Origin: Bacteroidales bacterium
Lineage (GTDB): Bacteria > Bacteroidota > Bacteroidia > Bacteroidales > Lentimicrobiaceae
DNA: 64,000 nt
Direction: 5' to 3'
Assembly: GCA_016709025.1 (NCBI GenBank)
Contig: JADJEQ010000004.1
Coordinates: 315,647 to 379,646, forward strand
This document shows, piece by piece, positions 38,162 through 47,494 of this stretch. Positions within the stretch are counted from its first letter, which is position 1. Every line of letters starts with the position of its first letter. The position numbers and the translations under genes are program-made. A model generated the notes under the pieces. The model worked only from the letters and a program-made list of their open reading frames with translations. It did not search any database and was not told where the DNA came from.

Positions 38162-39514
38162 CTATTTCTCTGCAGCCAGTTTTGCAAATTCTTCGTAAGA
38201 AACCACTTGTTCTTTCGGCTCCAGTTTTTCTTTCAGCAACCCAAGTAGTTTCTGTTCAAACAACTGATCGTTGATGCGGCGCACGTCTTCTTTGTTTTTC
38301 ATAAAGGAATCCACGATGCTGTCGATGCGCATCAGGGTGTCTTCGTCCATTTCGCTGCTGCCCGGTCTGCGGAAATAACCACGGAATACATCCTTGATCT
38401 CTTCTTCAGTAACTTCAATCCCGTGTTCGCGGATCAGCCTGTTTTCAATCAACTGCCAGCGCATAGAGTTGGCATATTCATTATAGTGAAGTTCAACTTC
38501 TTCGGCAGATAGTTTTTCGTGATTAACTTCAACCAGCCAGCGTTTGAGAAACTCGTCAGGTAATTCAATGGAAGCCTGTTCCATCACCTTTTTTACAGCA
38601 TCATTGAAAAATTTCTTTTCGCTTTCACCAGTAAATGAACCGGCAGCATCTTTCTTAATCTGTTCTATCATGGCCGCTTCATCGGCTATTTCAACACCCG
38701 GATAAACTTTCTCGAACAATTCCGCATTCACTTCTGCAGGGATCATCCGGTTAACAGTAGTTACGGTGAAGTTGAACTCAGATTCCAGAATTTCGGCATG
38801 TTCCTTTGTAATGCCCAGCATGGCAGCCACATCGGTAGCATTACCGGAAGCTTTCATGGGTTCAAATTTCACGACATCGCCAGCTTTCTTACCGGCAAAT
38901 AATGCCTGAACATTTTCATCCTTAAACAATTCAGGATTCACAGTACCACTGCTGGTAATTCCACCTTCCCTAACGTTGCCATCGGCATCCAGTTCAGCAA
39001 AATCACCTTTAAGCAGGTCGCCCATTTCCGAAACTTCCACATCTGAAAGTTCACCATTGCGGCGGCGGATATCTTCAAGGTATTTCTTTGCAATCTCGTC
39101 AGAAACTTCAATTTTATGATAAACCACTCCTGCTTTGCGATCGAGGTTCAGATCAAATTTAGGACTCAGACCCAGATCGAAGTAGAAACTCAGGTCGCCA
39201 GGCACACTCCAGTCAATTTCAGGTGTCTTTTCAGTATTTGGAATTGCATTTCCCAGAATATCCAATTGCTGCTCTTTAATAAAGCCCTCGAGCGATTCGC
39301 TCAGCAACTTGTTGATCTCATCAGCAGTAACAGCCTGACCATACATTTTTTTTGTCAGGCCAAAAGGAACTTTGCCGGGCCTGAAACCGGGCATTGAAGC
39401 TTTACGCTGATAGTCTTTCAGCACTTTCATTACTTTTTCCTCATAATCTGAGGGCGACAGGTCAATTTTAACGGTAGCTGTTAGATTTCCGGTGTGCTGC
39501 AGTTCAATATTCAT
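38162..39514 (-). CDS. tig: Trigger factor
   Basis: A 450-residue ribosome-bound chaperone. The N-terminal ribosome-binding domain carries the signature MPGFRPGKVPFGLTKKMYG (about residues 40-58). A divergent PPIase-like domain (about 150-245) and the long helical C-terminal arm follow. Length is normal for Bacteroidota. In this phylum tig usually leads tig-clpP-clpX; here it ends facing three opposite-strand genes and a palindrome, 5.2 kb from clpP. A candidate promoter TACCTTTG lies about 80 bases upstream of the start. Confidence 0.95.
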   Translation of the reverse strand: MNIELQHTGNLTATVKIDLSPSDYEEKVMKVLKDYQRKASMPGFRPGKVPFGLTKKMYGQAVTADEINKLLSESLEGFIKEQQLDILGNAIPNTEKTPEIDWSVPGDLSFYFDLGLSPKFDLNLDRKAGVVYHKIEVSDEIAKKYLEDIRRRNGELSDVEVSEMGDLLKGDFAELDADGNVREGGITSSGTVNPELFKDENVQALFAGKKAGDVVKFEPMKASGNATDVAAMLGITKEHAEILESEFNFTVTTVNRMIPAEVNAELFEKVYPGVEIADEAAMIEQIKKDAAGSFTGESEKKFFNDAVKKVMEQASIELPDEFLKRWLVEVNHEKLSAEEVELHYNEYANSMRWQLIENRLIREHGIEVTEEEIKDVFRGYFRRPGSSEMDEDTLMRIDSIVDSFMKNKEDVRRINDQLFEQKLLGLLKEKLEPKEQVVSYEEFAKLAAEK

Positions 39515-39593
39515 TGTAAATTGTATTGTTTGATTGTTGTTAATTCATTTCCAATTCAATAGCCCGAAAGCATTCTCAGGGTTTTTGAGGGCG

Positions 39594-39601
39594 CAAAGGT
39601 A
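39594..39601 (-). promoter_or_regulatory. Candidate -7 element of tig
   Basis: On the minus strand this reads TACCTTTG, an exact TAnnTTTG match about 80 bases before the ATG at 39514. I see no convincing TTTG at the -33 distance. Confidence 0.35.
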
Positions 39602-39888
39602 GTGGATTTTTTCGAATAATGGATGGGTGGAGGGATGGAATATTGGAAGAATGGAATGATGGAACAATGGAATGATGGAACAATGGATTGGTGGGAACTG
39701 TGGGAGGCAATACCTTAAATGACTGGCAACTGATCAATAATCAATGAATCTGCAACATTCGGCCCTGTGTTCATGTTTATACAGGTTGGTTGATTCATTG
39801 TCGATTTCATTTTCATTTGTCGGCTTCTTCTGGCATCCGAATTGAAAAAATCCGGATTGCCTGAATTTATGCAAATAACATTTCAACA
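39602..39888. repeat. Gap with GGAATGAT octamers
   Basis: About 290 bases between tig and the kinase gene. At about 39630-39690 the words GGAATGAT and GGAACAAT repeat in an 8-nt phase. The remainder to 39888 is AT-rich and should hold the kinase promoter, but I see no gene. Confidence 0.55.
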
Positions 39889-42800
39889 TTGAGAAATCCA
39901 ATTCCAAAGATTACGGATCAACTTTATTATTATTACCTGTGTCTGTTACCTGCTTTATTCAAGAGATTTTACTTAACAACCTTTTTACTTTTCTCCTTTT
40001 TCTATTCATCTTCCCAACCTGTCATTCCCCGTTTTGAAAACCTCGGGGTAAACAGTGGCCTCCCTCACAGTTCGGTTTACAGCATCCTGCAGGATAAAAC
40101 AGGCTTTATATGGTTTGGGACCGCCGATGGTCTTTGCAGATTCGATGGAAACAAACTGGCAACATACCGGTATAAGAACAAGCACGATCATGTTAAAGTC
40201 AGCAATTTTGTAAGAGGAAAATTACTGGAAGACAAAACCGGCAACATATGGTACAGCAATGAAAGTGGCCTCTATAAATGGGATGCTATGAAGGAAACTG
40301 TTGTACGGGTAAAAATCTTTGACATAAAAATATTCCGTAATGCTGAATTTCAGTGTGTTTATCTTGACGAATCTGACTGTATCTGGATTTTTAACATCAC
40401 GCATGGAATCCTTCAATTCAATATAAATGATGGCAGTATAAAACATTATCCCCTGGCGGCGCATAGAGGGCACAGCGGATTTGCGCTTAATTTTATTAAT
40501 TATGATTCCGAAGGAAATATCTGGTTCAGAAGCGGAAGCGATCAGGATCCTTATGTTGTTTTTGATAAAAAATCAATGAAATACTGTTTGCAACATGATA
40601 ATAAACAGCCACATGCGTTCTTTTTTGAAAAAAATCTTAAAATTCTGGCTTATGATGACAAACTCATTTACAGCTATACACAGGGAAACCGATCGGACAC
40701 CATTCTCAAACTAATAAATGGTAAAAAGACAGCTTTTTACTCTTTCAATGGTCTGCGCGATAATTATGGCCGGCTGTGGATGACGGCGAGAGGCAAAGGT
40801 TTGATTTACTATGATGAAAAGGAAAAGCATTTTCATGAATTCCATCATGACAACTCAAAAAGCAAATCACTGCCATTTGATTTAACAACCTGTCTGTTTA
40901 TCGACAGGAATGATAATTTATGGATTGGAACTGATGGCGGTGGGGTAGCAAGGCTTGATTTGAAACAACCAAGATTTAACATTTTCCCCATTGCAGATGG
41001 TGACTACCCGCTTCTCAATGACTACTTTACCAAATGCTTCTATGAAGATGAAAAAGGACGAATCTGGTTTGGATCTCAATCAAACGGGTTAAGCATTTAT
41101 GATCCTGACTCATATGTACTCAACAATTTCCGGTATGAACCGGGAAATAGCAATAGTATCCCCGGAAATATCGTTGGCAGTATTTTAAACGACAGTGAAG
41201 GAAACTTCTGGATTGGTAGCAGTGGAGGTATTTCATTATTCAACGAGAAAAATAAATCCTTTAAAACCATCCCCATTGAAAACCTGCCAAAACTGTTTCC
41301 ACTGGTCAATAACTTTGTGAATAAGCTGCTACAATCAGAAAATGGTGATATCCTTGCTGCAACGTCTCTTGGTATCATTAAAATAAGAAAGGATAAGTAT
41401 GGCAACTATAGAGGAAACTTTTACAAAAACAACCGGCACCTCATTTCCCAAACTACTGATATAGAAGAGGTGCCTGGCAACAAACTGTTTGCCACCTTAC
41501 GGACTCTGGGATTGTATCAGTTTGAGCAGGTGGAAGGTGAATTCAGGTATGTAAGAACATATTTACAGGACTTCGATTTGCTCAGTCTTCAGGAAGACGA
41601 AAAAGTAAAGGATATACTCTGGATCGGAAGCACTAAAGGATTGATCAGGTTCAATACAGCGACCCATGCGTATCGCCTGTGGAATGAGAAGAACGGGCTT
41701 GCTGATAATCATGTTTACGGTTCACTTCAGGATTCAGAAGGTAATCTCTGGTTAAGTACAAACAAGGGATTGAGCTACCTTAACCGGAAGAAAAACCGGT
41801 TTGAAAACTACACGTTTCAGGATGGATTACAGAGCAACGAATTTAATTCGCAGTCATTTTACAAAAGCAGATCCGGCACGTTTTATTTTGGCGGTGTGAA
41901 AGGCTTTAACTGGTTCAAGCCCGGCTACACAGGACGGGAAGACAAAAAACCGGTTGCGGCCATCACCGGGATTGAGATAAATGGAATTGCTTTTCACAAG
42001 GATTCAGGCTACTACAGCAATAGCACCCTGACTGTCGATTATGATCGCAATGATTTTAGCTTTCTATTTGCGGCACTGGATTATACGCGGCCCGAAGCGA
42101 ATAAGTTCAGGTATATGCTTCAAGGCTGGGATGCCGGGTGGATCTTCACTGATGTTGGTTCGGCCCGGTATGCCAATCTCCCCCCCGGCGATTACACCTT
42201 GCGGCTTAAGGTTTCAAATACCATTGGTACCCTGAGTAGCGAAGAAACATTAAGTATAAGAATTCAATCCCCCTTCTGGGAACGAAGATGGTTTATTGCA
42301 ATCATTATACTGTTTTCACTCGCCACCATCATCTTTACTACTGAAAGGTTAGCCCAGATGAAGACTAAACGAAAATTGCGATTATTGGAAAAGAAGATCG
42401 CAGTTGATGCTGAGCGTAACCGCATAAGCGCCGATATGCACGACGAAATTGGAAGCGGCATTACGCACATTGCCCTGCTGAGCGAACTGATCCAGACTCA
42501 GCATAAAGATGGAAAGGAATTAAGAAAGGATATTGCCACCATTGCTACTTCTGCCCGTTCGCTGGTGCAGTCGATGAGTGAGATCATCTGGGCACTCAAT
42601 CCCCAAAACGACACCCTGGAAAACCTGCTTGCCTATTCCCGTGAGCAGTCACAGAAATATTTTGAACCATTTGATGTCAGGTTTGATATTCTTTTTCCAG
42701 ACCTGGTTCCTGACATCCGCCTCAGCAATGAGCAACGCCGCAACCTCTATCTTGTATTAAGGGAGGCTTTAAACAATGCCTTGAAACATTCAGGTGCCAC

Positions 42801-43005
42801 TACCATTGCATTGAAACTGGAGATCAATGAAACCACTTTATGCTTCAGTGTCACTGACAATGGAACTGGTATTGGTGAAAAGCCGGGCAGACCCGACAGC
42901 AATGGCCTCAGGAATATGTTCAACCGCATGGAAAACATAGGTGGAACCATTGAATGGTTGAAGCTGGGTAAAGGTACAACCGTCAGATTTTGCCTTATCC
43001 TGTAA
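39889..43005 (+). CDS. Sensor histidine kinase with two-component-propeller sensor domain
   Basis: A 1038-residue inner-membrane sensor. A signal or anchor helix (about residues 25-42) is followed by two periplasmic seven-bladed propellers made of repeats such as DKTGFIWFGTADGLCRF, RNDNLWIGTDGGGVARL and SEGNLWLSTNKGLSYL (about 50-690). Then come a Y_Y_Y beta domain (about 700-785), one membrane helix (about 795-815) and a HisKA_3 dimerisation domain with phospho-His in ISADMHDEIGSG. The HATPase_c domain has NNALKHSG and NGLRNMFNRM. Unlike the hybrid HTCS proteins, it carries no fused receiver or AraC domain. The frame begins at TTG 39889; no in-frame ATG precedes the signal helix, so the start is uncertain. 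It pairs with the LuxR-type regulator downstream. Confidence 0.9.
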   Translation: MRNPIPKITDQLYYYYLCLLPALFKRFYLTTFLLFSFFYSSSQPVIPRFENLGVNSGLPHSSVYSILQDKTGFIWFGTADGLCRFDGNKLATYRYKNKHDHVKVSNFVRGKLLEDKTGNIWYSNESGLYKWDAMKETVVRVKIFDIKIFRNAEFQCVYLDESDCIWIFNITHGILQFNINDGSIKHYPLAAHRGHSGFALNFINYDSEGNIWFRSGSDQDPYVVFDKKSMKYCLQHDNKQPHAFFFEKNLKILAYDDKLIYSYTQGNRSDTILKLINGKKTAFYSFNGLRDNYGRLWMTARGKGLIYYDEKEKHFHEFHHDNSKSKSLPFDLTTCLFIDRNDNLWIGTDGGGVARLDLKQPRFNIFPIADGDYPLLNDYFTKCFYEDEKGRIWFGSQSNGLSIYDPDSYVLNNFRYEPGNSNSIPGNIVGSILNDSEGNFWIGSSGGISLFNEKNKSFKTIPIENLPKLFPLVNNFVNKLLQSENGDILAATSLGIIKIRKDKYGNYRGNFYKNNRHLISQTTDIEEVPGNKLFATLRTLGLYQFEQVEGEFRYVRTYLQDFDLLSLQEDEKVKDILWIGSTKGLIRFNTATHAYRLWNEKNGLADNHVYGSLQDSEGNLWLSTNKGLSYLNRKKNRFENYTFQDGLQSNEFNSQSFYKSRSGTFYFGGVKGFNWFKPGYTGREDKKPVAAITGIEINGIAFHKDSGYYSNSTLTVDYDRNDFSFLFAALDYTRPEANKFRYMLQGWDAGWIFTDVGSARYANLPPGDYTLRLKVSNTIGTLSSEETLSIRIQSPFWERRWFIAIIILFSLATIIFTTERLAQMKTKRKLRLLEKKIAVDAERNRISADMHDEIGSGITHIALLSELIQTQHKDGKELRKDIATIATSARSLVQSMSEIIWALNPQNDTLENLLAYSREQSQKYFEPFDVRFDILFPDLVPDIRLSNEQRRNLYLVLREALNNALKHSGATTIALKLEINETTLCFSVTDNGTGIGEKPGRPDSNGLRNMFNRMENIGGTIEWLKLGKGTTVRFCLIL

Positions 43006-43050
43006 AATGGAGTACTACTTATTTAACACTTTTACGATTCCTGTATGCAT

Positions 43051-43058
43051 TATCTTTG
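43051..43058 (+). promoter_or_regulatory. Candidate -7 element directly before the response-regulator start
   Basis: TATCTTTG fits TAnnTTTG exactly and ends only 6 bases before the ATG at 43065. If used, the message would be leaderless or nearly so. TTTT at 43030-43033 is a weak -33 candidate. Confidence 0.35.
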
Positions 43059-43064
43059 TCAAAT

Positions 43065-43697
43065 ATGACACCAATTGTAATCATAGAAGACGATGAGAAG
43101 ATCAGAAACTACCTGGCTGCACTGATTGCGGGATCAGGAGAGTTTGATCTTCAGGCTACTTTCGCTACAGCGGAAGAGGCAACACTCTATTTTGAAAATA
43201 ACATGGGTGATGAAGTTGAGTTGGTGTTGACCGATATTCAATTGCCCGGTAAATCCGGCATCGATTTTATTGCCTGGCTTAAACCCATAAGGCCTTACAT
43301 ACAATTCATGATTTTAAGTGCATACGATGATGCCGACAGGATTTTTAAAGCATTGAAGGCCGGTGCCACCGGTTATATCCTGAAAAGCACCGAAGCAGCC
43401 AGGCTGATTGAAGCTCTCCACGATCTCCGCAAAGGAGGCAGCCCTATGAGCAATGAAGTTGCACGAAAGGTCGTAAATGCCTTTCAACAGGACATTGATT
43501 ACAAAGATGCCAAAGATCAACTTTCGGGTCGTGAAAAGGAAGTGCTGCAACAACTCGCCAAAGGATTCAGCTACAAAGACATCGCAGAGAGGTTGTTTAT
43601 ATCCGTGGAAACCGTAAGGACCCACATCCGGAATATCTACGAAAAACTACAAGCCGGCAGTCGCATTGATGCGTTGCGCAAAGCGGGACTGCTGTAA
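43065..43697 (+). CDS. NarL/LuxR-family response regulator
   Basis: A 210-residue regulator. The receiver domain begins MTPIVIIEDDEKI, with the phospho-Asp in LVLTDIQLPGKSG (about residue 58) and the conserved Lys in YILKST. The C-terminal LuxR helix-turn-helix (about 145-210) reads LSGREKEVLQQLAKGFSYKD followed by ETVRTHIRNIYEKL. I start at 43065, where the receiver fold begins; the longer frame from 42990 overlaps the kinase. It lies 59 bases after the kinase gene and is surely its partner. Target genes are unknown. Confidence 0.93.
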   Translation: MTPIVIIEDDEKIRNYLAALIAGSGEFDLQATFATAEEATLYFENNMGDEVELVLTDIQLPGKSGIDFIAWLKPIRPYIQFMILSAYDDADRIFKALKAGATGYILKSTEAARLIEALHDLRKGGSPMSNEVARKVVNAFQQDIDYKDAKDQLSGREKEVLQQLAKGFSYKDIAERLFISVETVRTHIRNIYEKLQAGSRIDALRKAGLL

Positions 43698-44076
43698 GAA
43701 CTCCAAATCATTTGTACACGAAACAAAGCATAGTGACATGACTTGTCTGTCCCTGTTGTTTGTGTGACATGTGCCCGCTGTGGATGGTCCTAATGGCTGT
43801 TTGACGGATCCCTGTCGTGGTTAATCCATGGCAGGGACATGACATGTTGCGTCCCTGCTGTATTTATGGTGTACAACCATCCCTTTGAAATATCCTTTAC
43901 CAATCTTATCAGTCAAAACCTCTCGATTAACTATCCTTCTATTACTACTTTTTTCACACTTCCACAGTGAATTTGTAACTATACATTTGTTTCTCAATGC
44001 ATTTGTACCAGGTGAGCCTATTCAGTAAACTGAAAATGACGTAAAATAAATTCAATTGTACTTAAAAAACAGAACC
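43698..44076. repeat. Gap with two decayed palindromes (copy D and a remnant)
   Basis: About 380 bases with no gene. A degraded copy of the palindrome core (GCAGGGACATGACA against TGTTGCGTCCCTGC) is at 43831-43858. A still weaker relative (about 43714-43765, with ACACGAAACAA facing TTGTTTGTGT) lies just after the regulator stop. AT-rich sequence follows up to the next gene. Confidence 0.6.
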
Positions 44077-44535
44077 ATGAAAAAAATGCTTCTCTCCCTG
44101 ATTGCCACCGGTATACTTTATTCCTGCAACAAGCCGTCAATTGAACCAAAAGTTATCATTGCGCCAATTGACTCTTTGGTTGCAAACTGGGCAAATGGCT
44201 GGAATAACCAGGACTGTGCCGGGGTCAGAAATCTTTTTGATGACAATGCACTGCTCACGGATGATCAATTGATAGCAAGCGGAATTGAAGAAATAGCTAT
44301 CAAAATGATAAGCCCGAATATTCGGTTGGTCCGCAATTTTACATCCGTAAAACTACAGGAGTGGACAACCGTTGACAGGGCCGGCTACACCGGAACTTAT
44401 GAAATTGAGATTGTGGTCAATGAGGAAGTTGTTGCAAAGCCAAAAGGGGTGTTTACCGTGAATTGGAGAAAAACCGGAACCGGAGAATGGAAAATAGCTA
44501 CGGCCGTAATTTATTCTTATGCTGAGAAAAAATAA
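44077..44535 (+). CDS. Small lipoprotein with SnoaL/NTF2-like fold
   Basis: A 152-residue protein with a lipoprotein signal (lipobox LYSC at about residue 15). The rest resembles the NTF2-like/SnoaL or DUF4440 fold: LVANWANGWNNQDCAGVRNLFDD-type N-terminal helix sequence, a YTGTYEI strand and a FTVNWRKTGTGEWKIAT C-terminal strand pair. Such folds bind small hydrophobic ligands, but no catalytic residues can be assigned. I start at 44077, where the lipoprotein signal begins. It is followed 61 bases later by another lipoprotein gene. Confidence 0.7.
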   Translation: MKKMLLSLIATGILYSCNKPSIEPKVIIAPIDSLVANWANGWNNQDCAGVRNLFDDNALLTDDQLIASGIEEIAIKMISPNIRLVRNFTSVKLQEWTTVDRAGYTGTYEIEIVVNEEVVAKPKGVFTVNWRKTGTGEWKIATAVIYSYAEKK

Positions 44536-44596
44536 AGTCAAGATATTCTTTATAAATCAAAACAAAAACCAAACTAAATCTAAAACCAAAACAATC

Positions 44597-45142
44597 ATGA
44601 AACATTTGAATCCTACAGGAAAATCAGCCATTAGAACTTTTGTTGTACTCGGTCTGGCTGTATCAGGTCTATTTGCATTTAGTTCATGCGGATCCATTGC
44701 CGGAGCTTTTACCAAAGGAAAACGCCCGTCGTATATTGTAAACTCTCCAAAAGATGTTACAATCACCAAAGACGGAAAAGAACTCGATGTAGCCCTGGAA
44801 TTATTTGCTGTTACCGAAGGTTACGGTCAAAGTCTGAACTTTTACACCTCGGCAATCAAACTGCCATATAAGAAAGCAACAACACTTCAAATTACTTCCG
44901 GAGACAGAACCGGTACTGTGGACCTGAAACCCAAAGGCACCCGGGCCATTTTCTGGGGCAACCTTATTTTTGCACCCATCGTGGGACATATTATCGACGG
45001 CGTAACTAAAAACAATAAATCATTGCAGCCGCGGTACATTGATGTGGAAAGTGTGTTAAACCACGTACCGTTAGAAGACTGGCCACGTCAGAAGAAGCTG
45101 AAACGCATTGAGAAGAAAAAAATCAAGAAAGCATATATGTAG
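44597..45142 (+). CDS. Lipoprotein of unknown function
   Basis: A 181-residue protein with a lipoprotein signal and lipobox FSSC (about residues 28-31); the start at 44597 is where the signal begins. The mature part carries one hydrophobic segment (AIFWGNLIFAPIVGHIIDGV, about residues 119-138) and a strongly basic C-terminus (QKKLKRIEKKKIKKAYM). PEGA-like sequence (ITKDGKELDV) precedes it. A stem-loop follows the stop. I do not recognise a function; envelope location is the only supported statement. Confidence 0.7.
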   Translation: MKHLNPTGKSAIRTFVVLGLAVSGLFAFSSCGSIAGAFTKGKRPSYIVNSPKDVTITKDGKELDVALELFAVTEGYGQSLNFYTSAIKLPYKKATTLQITSGDRTGTVDLKPKGTRAIFWGNLIFAPIVGHIIDGVTKNNKSLQPRYIDVESVLNHVPLEDWPRQKKLKRIEKKKIKKAYM

Positions 45143-45156
45143 AAAATACGTCATGT

Positions 45157-45190
45157 TTTCCAGGGTGACGAAAAATCGTGACCCTGGAAA
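45157..45190 (+). terminator. Stem-loop after the lipoprotein gene
   Basis: A 15-bp stem with one mismatch (TTTCCAGGGTGACGA against TCGTGACCCTGGAAA) and a 4-base A loop, 14 bases after the stop at 45142. Only a short T-poor tail follows, so it may be a weak terminator or an RNA-stability hairpin. Confidence 0.55.
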
Positions 45191-45240
45191 TACTTTAACC
45201 TGAATTCAACTGTAAATTCATTTATTTAATACTTCAACAC

Positions 45241-46137
45241 ATGAAACAATTATATACTTTTTTTGCGTCACTTTTCCTGATCTCAAACCTGGCTGCACAG
45301 CCAGTCCTCAACAGTGAAGACTTACACACCGGCTATAGTTTTAACCAGTATTCGCTCAGCAATGTAAACACGGCCGACCTGATGCCTTCCGGTGCAAATA
45401 TAACCTGGGATTTAAGTACCACAACGGCAACCCTCATAGGAACTACCGAGTTTCTCGAAATGTCAGAAACACCGTTTGCCGCTGAGTATCCTGAAGCAAA
45501 TTTTGCCATGAAGTTTACCCCGACCGGATTCCCCTCCGATTACAGCCTGTTTAACCATACAGCGACGATTTTTGAAGAGGTTGCCAACAATGTAGGCACT
45601 GACAATCCTGTTTCCTTCCTGAATTACAGGACTACGCTGGTATTTCCGTTCACTTTCAACCTGACAAATACTGACATGTACCAAAAAGAAAACCAGGAAG
45701 TAAAAATAGTTACAAGCACCTATGATTCTTATGGGACATTTATTGCAAATGATACTGTAACCAACAATGTTGTAAGGATATTTACGGATGACGATACCAA
45801 TATTGCACCCGTCTGGTGGAGTTCATCACCATTGGTGCCGTTATTCCGGGCAAACAGTGAAGGCTTTGTTTTGTGGCAGATCACATCAACAACTACCGGG
45901 ATAAAAGAAGCTTATAACAACCTGTTATTTGACATGTATCCCAATCCTGCGACAAGCGAACTCCATATCCTGAATAAGGAGAAGATTTCCCGGATGGAAG
46001 TTTATAATGCAGCGGGTCAGTTTCAATTTTCAACCAACCGGTCAATCATTGATATTTCTATACTTGAAAAGGGAGTTTATTTCTTGAAAGCATGGTCTGG
46101 AATAGGCAGTGTTTCACAAAAGTTTATCAAAGAATAA
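45241..46137 (+). CDS. T9SS-exported protein of unknown function
   Basis: A 298-residue protein with a signal peptide (ends NLAAQ, about residue 19), a beta-rich body without recognised domain (about 20-220), and a type A T9SS sorting domain at about 228-298 (FDMYPNPATSELHIL ... MEVYNAAGQ ... GVYFLKAW ... KFIKE). It is therefore exported across the outer membrane. The body is that of small surface proteins common in Bacteroidota; no enzyme motif is visible. Confidence 0.8.
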   Translation: MKQLYTFFASLFLISNLAAQPVLNSEDLHTGYSFNQYSLSNVNTADLMPSGANITWDLSTTTATLIGTTEFLEMSETPFAAEYPEANFAMKFTPTGFPSDYSLFNHTATIFEEVANNVGTDNPVSFLNYRTTLVFPFTFNLTNTDMYQKENQEVKIVTSTYDSYGTFIANDTVTNNVVRIFTDDDTNIAPVWWSSSPLVPLFRANSEGFVLWQITSTTTGIKEAYNNLLFDMYPNPATSELHILNKEKISRMEVYNAAGQFQFSTNRSIIDISILEKGVYFLKAWSGIGSVSQKFIKE

Positions 46138-46310
46138 GCATATAAGGCTAACAAAACTGTAGGGCCTCCTTCCTGGTTGAAAATGCATTTCGCAATTATT
46201 TCCAGTGGAGTGCCTGGCTATTTCCTGCTTTACGATGCAGCGGGGACACGACACGTTGGGTCCCTGCCGGATAAATTTGCAATCAAACACAAACATATAA
46301 GCCTCATACC
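46138..46310. repeat. Decayed palindrome copy E
   Basis: A worn version of the palindrome core (GGGGACACGACA against CGTTGGGTCCC) is centred near 46253 between two plus-strand genes, about 100 bases after the upstream stop. Confidence 0.5.
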
Positions 46311-47276
46311 ATGAGAATTACACTGCCGTTCACGCTATTTCTCCTTGTTAATTTTTCAGGTGTTGTTGCTGAAGCGCAGCCTGACTATACATCCACCAGC
46401 TACACCCATGAACTGTCGCCTTTTAAAGTCAGCCTGACCGTAGTAGGAATGGAGGATATTCTGACCCCGGTAACAGCAGGCTTATTATTTGAAGGGCAAT
46501 TGAAAGATAAGATATTCTACAACGTCCAGTTCAGACAGGGATACATCAGAAATTTCATGATTCCCAAATCCGACCTGATTACAACCCAGAAGGAAAGCAA
46601 GGGAACCGTTTTCGAAGCCGGAATTGACCTGCCATTCAGTGATAGAATAAAACCAGGCAGGGTAAAGGTCACCACTTCGCTCGATTTCAGTTACGATCGC
46701 AATAACCTGCTTGAGAAATACTTTAAAGCGGATTGTGATGTAAGGAAATATTGGGCGTTTAACGGCGGCATCATGTATTACAATCGTCCGGAATATATCA
46801 ACAGCGACTCCGCGTTATATATTATCTCAGGCAACGAAAACATTAAAGCCCCAAAGGACCAGTTTACGCATTTTAACCAGAGCACCCTCGGATTTTATGC
46901 CGGCATCGCAAAACGAAAAATAAAGAAAGCACTTGTAAAGAACGGAGATGTAAACTACGGGGTATATTATTCCACAAAATTCTATGCGCAGGTATTTATT
47001 GGTAACACCTCCATCGGGGACATCGTATATAACAATCAGCCATATAAAATCGACAATGCCGTGCAAATGCCCTTGGGTTACCGCATCGGCTGGCAGTGGG
47101 ACCAGAATGGCGTTGTCACAGGTTTTGAATTTGGGAAAATGCCTGGAGTAAAACTGGAAACCCCGGTGGAACAGAGTCAGCTTTCAAAAATATTTGTTCA
47201 GAACCCCTTTTTGAATTATGCGCGGCTTACGATTCATTTTACCCTTTTCAACGGGGATAAGCGGTATGGCATGTAG
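46311..47276 (+). CDS. Probable outer-membrane protein of unknown function
   Basis: A 321-residue protein with a signal peptide (ends AEAQ, about residue 24). The rest alternates hydrophobic and polar residues with many aromatic strand ends (FYNVQFRQGYIRNF, YWAFNGGIMYYNR, YARLTIHFTLF), as in an outer-membrane beta-barrel of perhaps 12-14 strands. I do not recognise the family. Possible roles are porin, receptor or structural protein; the neighbours, mostly unknown exported proteins, do not narrow this. Confidence 0.6.
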   Translation: MRITLPFTLFLLVNFSGVVAEAQPDYTSTSYTHELSPFKVSLTVVGMEDILTPVTAGLLFEGQLKDKIFYNVQFRQGYIRNFMIPKSDLITTQKESKGTVFEAGIDLPFSDRIKPGRVKVTTSLDFSYDRNNLLEKYFKADCDVRKYWAFNGGIMYYNRPEYINSDSALYIISGNENIKAPKDQFTHFNQSTLGFYAGIAKRKIKKALVKNGDVNYGVYYSTKFYAQVFIGNTSIGDIVYNNQPYKIDNAVQMPLGYRIGWQWDQNGVVTGFEFGKMPGVKLETPVEQSQLSKIFVQNPFLNYARLTIHFTLFNGDKRYGM

Positions 47277-47420
47277 AAATGATGGAAGAATGGAATGATG
47301 GAATGATGGATTATTGACCTACCAGGTTATAGTGGCCTGTGGGCGGTAAACCAGGCAGGTCTTACAAACTCCAAATGGAATATTGGAAATTGGAAGCTGG
47401 AAGCTTGAATTAATGGTATG

Positions 47421-47476
47421 TCATAAAATAAGATGTAGGGACACGACATGTCGTGTCCCTACATCTTATTTTATGA
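47421..47476. repeat. Perfect 56-bp palindrome (copy C)
   Basis: Two 28-base arms are fully complementary with no loop, centred between 47448 and 47449. The core AGGGACACGACA is identical to copy A, and the outer arms (TCATAAAATAAGATGT) are different but self-complementary. It lies 18 bases after the stop of the minus-strand repeat protein. Confidence 0.92.
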
Positions 47477-47494
47477 ACCAAATTTAAACCATAT

